Shown: positions 62,362 through 64,000 of the stretch, piece by piece | How positions within the stretch are numbered: the first letter of the stretch is position 1 | Layout of the letters: each line of letters begins with the position of its first letter | Origin: JBCAXA01 sp038749025 | GTDB lineage: Bacteria; Pseudomonadota; Gammaproteobacteria; Steroidobacterales; Woeseiaceae | Assembly: GCA_038749025.1 (NCBI GenBank) | Contig: JBCDIL010000015.1 | Location: forward strand, 1 to 64,000 | DNA length: 64,000 nucleotides | Direction: 5' to 3' | Made by a program: the position numbers and the translations under genes | Notes under the pieces: generated by a model | The model's input: the letters and a program-made list of their open reading frames with translations, nothing else | The model's database searches: none | Told to the model about the DNA's origin: nothing

Positions 62362-63939
62362 TTAGGAGGCAGCCACCTCCATTGCGGCTTGTTCGCTCGG
62401 CACTTCCCGCGTTACACCACGTTTGGTCAGATATAACCCAGCAATGGCGAAAACCACACCGGTACCAAGCGCCGTTAGATCGAAGCCGGCCATTGTCCAG
62501 TCGCCCTTTCCGATGCTCGTCAGTAAACCTGCGTTCGTTGTCGCTGCGTTTAGAATCGGTAGCGCGGCGAATGCGAACGCCGTTAACCAGGTGAGATCGC
62601 GCCAGGCTGCCCGACGGCTGCGAAATAGCGGATAGATCAAACAAAGACCCCACGCAATGAACATCGCATGGGCTTCCCAATCGGCACGGCTCTCTAGGCT
62701 AACCGGTAGCAGACGGTTGGCCCAGAAAAACGCAGCGACGCCAATCAGTACGCCCATAATCGTGCCGATATTCATGATCTCGACAAAATGGAATCCTCGC
62801 GACTGTTGCTCGTCTGCGGCTTTTTTCCGCCGCTTCGATGTCCACAGGATTGCACCGGTTGCGATCATTGCTGTACCGAGTACGCCGGATAAAAAGTACA
62901 GCCACCGGAGTGTTATTCCGGCAAAAAGACCTTCGTGTAAACCCAGCATTGTTGATGCGAATGACAACGCACCGGATGAAGGCAAGGTTGGTGAATCGAT
63001 CAGCTCGCCTGTCGTACCGTCATAGACATGCGTCTCTGGTAATAATCCAATTCCAGTAGCGGGGGACACTTCGATGCGCGCGTTGGCATCGCCCGGATTA
63101 TAGATATTCAAGCGCTCAACACTGCCCTCCCCCCAAGTCGCCTCGGCATGCGCCAGTACGGCGCGCACATCGGTCAGCTCGGCGGGCGTCCCGGCTGCTT
63201 CAATTTTCTCACCGCCAAGGTCTAAGAGCTCTCCGGCTTTTTTAGTGTCAAAGCCAACGCTGCCGACCGCGATCAGCGGCATCCACAAAATAGTAACGAA
63301 CAAGAGCCCACTGTAAATAATCATCAACTGAAACGGCAGCGACGTCACACTCAAAAGGTTGTGCATATCGAGCCAAGAGCGCTGGCCTTTTTTCACACGA
63401 AAGGTGAAGAAATCTTTGAAAATTTTCTTGTGCGCGATGATGCCGGTGATCATGCCGACGAACATAAACAACGTCAGGATACCGACGAAGCGGAACGCTA
63501 TTTGCGAATCGATGTAATGCAACACGTAGTGCATGCGATACAGCAGCTGACCGCCACCGGTGTCTCGAGCAACATCATCTAACGGCTCACCGGATAGAGC
63601 GTCCAGGGTGACGTTGGTGTTCTCAGGCGGGTCGTCCTCCGTCTCTCCAGGCGTTTGCCAAAAGACGCGAAGATAAGGTTCCTCGCGAGTCTCACCGAAG
63701 CTGATGAACCAGCGATTGGCTCCTTGGGCATTGGCTTCGAGGTGGGACATCGCCGTGTCGATGCGCGTATCGATCGGGGCTTTGTCGAGCGATGCGAGCT
63801 CCGGCTTCATCCAATGATCAATTTCGGTGTCGAAATAGCCGAGCGTGCCGGTAACGAAAACAAAATAGAGCAACCAGCAGAAGACTAGGCCAGCCCAGGT
63901 GTGTAGCCACGTCATCGATTGTCTAAACGAGCCGATCAT
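62362..63939 (-). CDS. PepSY-domain transmembrane protein
   Basis: A 525-residue integral membrane protein of the PepSY-associated TM helix family, found with siderophore and iron-uptake genes and often thought to reduce ferric chelates. The N-terminal TM follows SMTWLHTWAGLVFCWLLYFVFVTGTLGYF. Further helices bear conserved His (YRMHYVLHYID, WLDMHNLLSV, LGLHEGLFAG), and there are four more helices at the C terminus. The ATG at 63939 overlaps the previous gene's stop (ATGA); the open frame to 63969 is less likely. Role inferred from the family. Confidence 0.86.
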   Translation of the reverse strand: MIGSFRQSMTWLHTWAGLVFCWLLYFVFVTGTLGYFDTEIDHWMKPELASLDKAPIDTRIDTAMSHLEANAQGANRWFISFGETREEPYLRVFWQTPGETEDDPPENTNVTLDALSGEPLDDVARDTGGGQLLYRMHYVLHYIDSQIAFRFVGILTLFMFVGMITGIIAHKKIFKDFFTFRVKKGQRSWLDMHNLLSVTSLPFQLMIIYSGLLFVTILWMPLIAVGSVGFDTKKAGELLDLGGEKIEAAGTPAELTDVRAVLAHAEATWGEGSVERLNIYNPGDANARIEVSPATGIGLLPETHVYDGTTGELIDSPTLPSSGALSFASTMLGLHEGLFAGITLRWLYFLSGVLGTAMIATGAILWTSKRRKKAADEQQSRGFHFVEIMNIGTIMGVLIGVAAFFWANRLLPVSLESRADWEAHAMFIAWGLCLIYPLFRSRRAAWRDLTWLTAFAFAALPILNAATTNAGLLTSIGKGDWTMAGFDLTALGTGVVFAIAGLYLTKRGVTREVPSEQAAMEVAAS

Positions 63940-64000
63940 CCGTTTGCTCCAAATGTGTAGAGCAGCCACGAACCGCTGCCCGTTAAAACCAAACCTGCTA
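63936..64000 (-). CDS. 3' end of an upstream gene, cut by window
   Basis: The last 20 codons (AGLVLTGSGSWLLYTFGANG, stop TGA at 63938-63936) of a minus-strand gene that overlaps the PepSY gene by 4 bases. It looks like the end of a small membrane protein. Proteins of the DUF3649 or DUF3325 type usually precede PepSY genes, but the fragment is too short to tell. Confidence 0.55.
   Translation of the reverse strand, partial: AGLVLTGSGSWLLYTFGANG

Noticed and set aside
62196..62594. A 132-codon frame starting at the ATGA overlap with the monooxygenase stop
   Set aside because: More than half lies antisense inside the PepSY gene and the sequence is Arg/Pro-rich without domain resemblance, so it is probably a shadow.
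1..64000. Mobile elements, prophage genes, CRISPR arrays, rRNA
   Set aside because: No transposase, integrase, recombinase, phage structural gene, repeat-spacer array or rRNA sequence was seen in either strand.

Overview
The window looks like chromosomal DNA of a heterotrophic, probably marine or soil gammaproteobacterium. The evidence is a HexR-controlled Entner-Doudoroff operon, a BaeSR-type two-component pair, TonB-dependent receptors paired with sodium-coupled symporters, a periplasmic catalase-peroxidase and a gammaproteobacterial-type tRNA-Gly(CCC). GC content is moderately high and even. I see no prophage, insertion sequence, CRISPR array or plasmid function, and I cannot name the genus.

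Layout. 1-5433: a truncated photolyase-like FAD-domain gene, then hexR divergent from zwf-pgl-edd, with two HexR-type palindromes between them. 5439-10833: an M48 membrane protease, a small cysteine-containing exported protein, baeRS and a small outer-membrane barrel. 10830-19443: a carbohydrate-uptake and catabolism locus (TauD-type dioxygenase, xylose-reductase-like aldo-keto reductase, Gfo/Idh/MocA dehydrogenase, LacI regulator, TonB receptor, SSS symporter). It is tied together by two nearly identical 18-bp LacI-type operators. 19580-23739: poorly characterised genes and a Tat-exported flavoprotein. 23763-26246: tRNA-Gly, a strong katG terminator, katG with a signal peptide, and an OxyR-like site. 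26300-30784: a second SSS symporter, a TSUP permease and an Omp85-type outer-membrane protein. 30982-34029: a large double-propeller diguanylate cyclase. 34223-35984: a frameshifted small secreted-protein gene and a lipoprotein with an amidohydrolase fold that seems to have lost its metal ligands.

36389-39853: an AraC / NmrA-like / DUF1772 module and an Rrf2 regulator with a non-ATG start. 40027-47321: assorted metabolic genes, including a Tat-exported carotenoid oxygenase and a sulfatase. 47329-50665: a small membrane protein and two tandem paralogues combining a TolB-like domain with HEAT-like repeats. 50752-52258: an endonuclease III with an atypical cysteine loop and an XRE-type regulator. 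52421-54858: a tightly overlapping three-gene cassette (fatty-acid hydroxylase/sterol desaturase, exported protein, HTTM-DCC fusion). 54877-64000: GNAT, a short endonuclease V, a second TonB receptor, a MerC-family protein behind a Zur-like box, an exported SnoaL-like protein, a nitrilase-fold protein lacking the catalytic Cys, a flavin monooxygenase and a PepSY transmembrane protein whose upstream partner runs off the window.

The best candidates for undescribed biology are the LacI-controlled sugar locus, the TolB/HEAT tandem pair, the hydroxylase-exported-HTTM/DCC cassette, and the two apparent pseudoenzymes (amidohydrolase-like and nitrilase-like).
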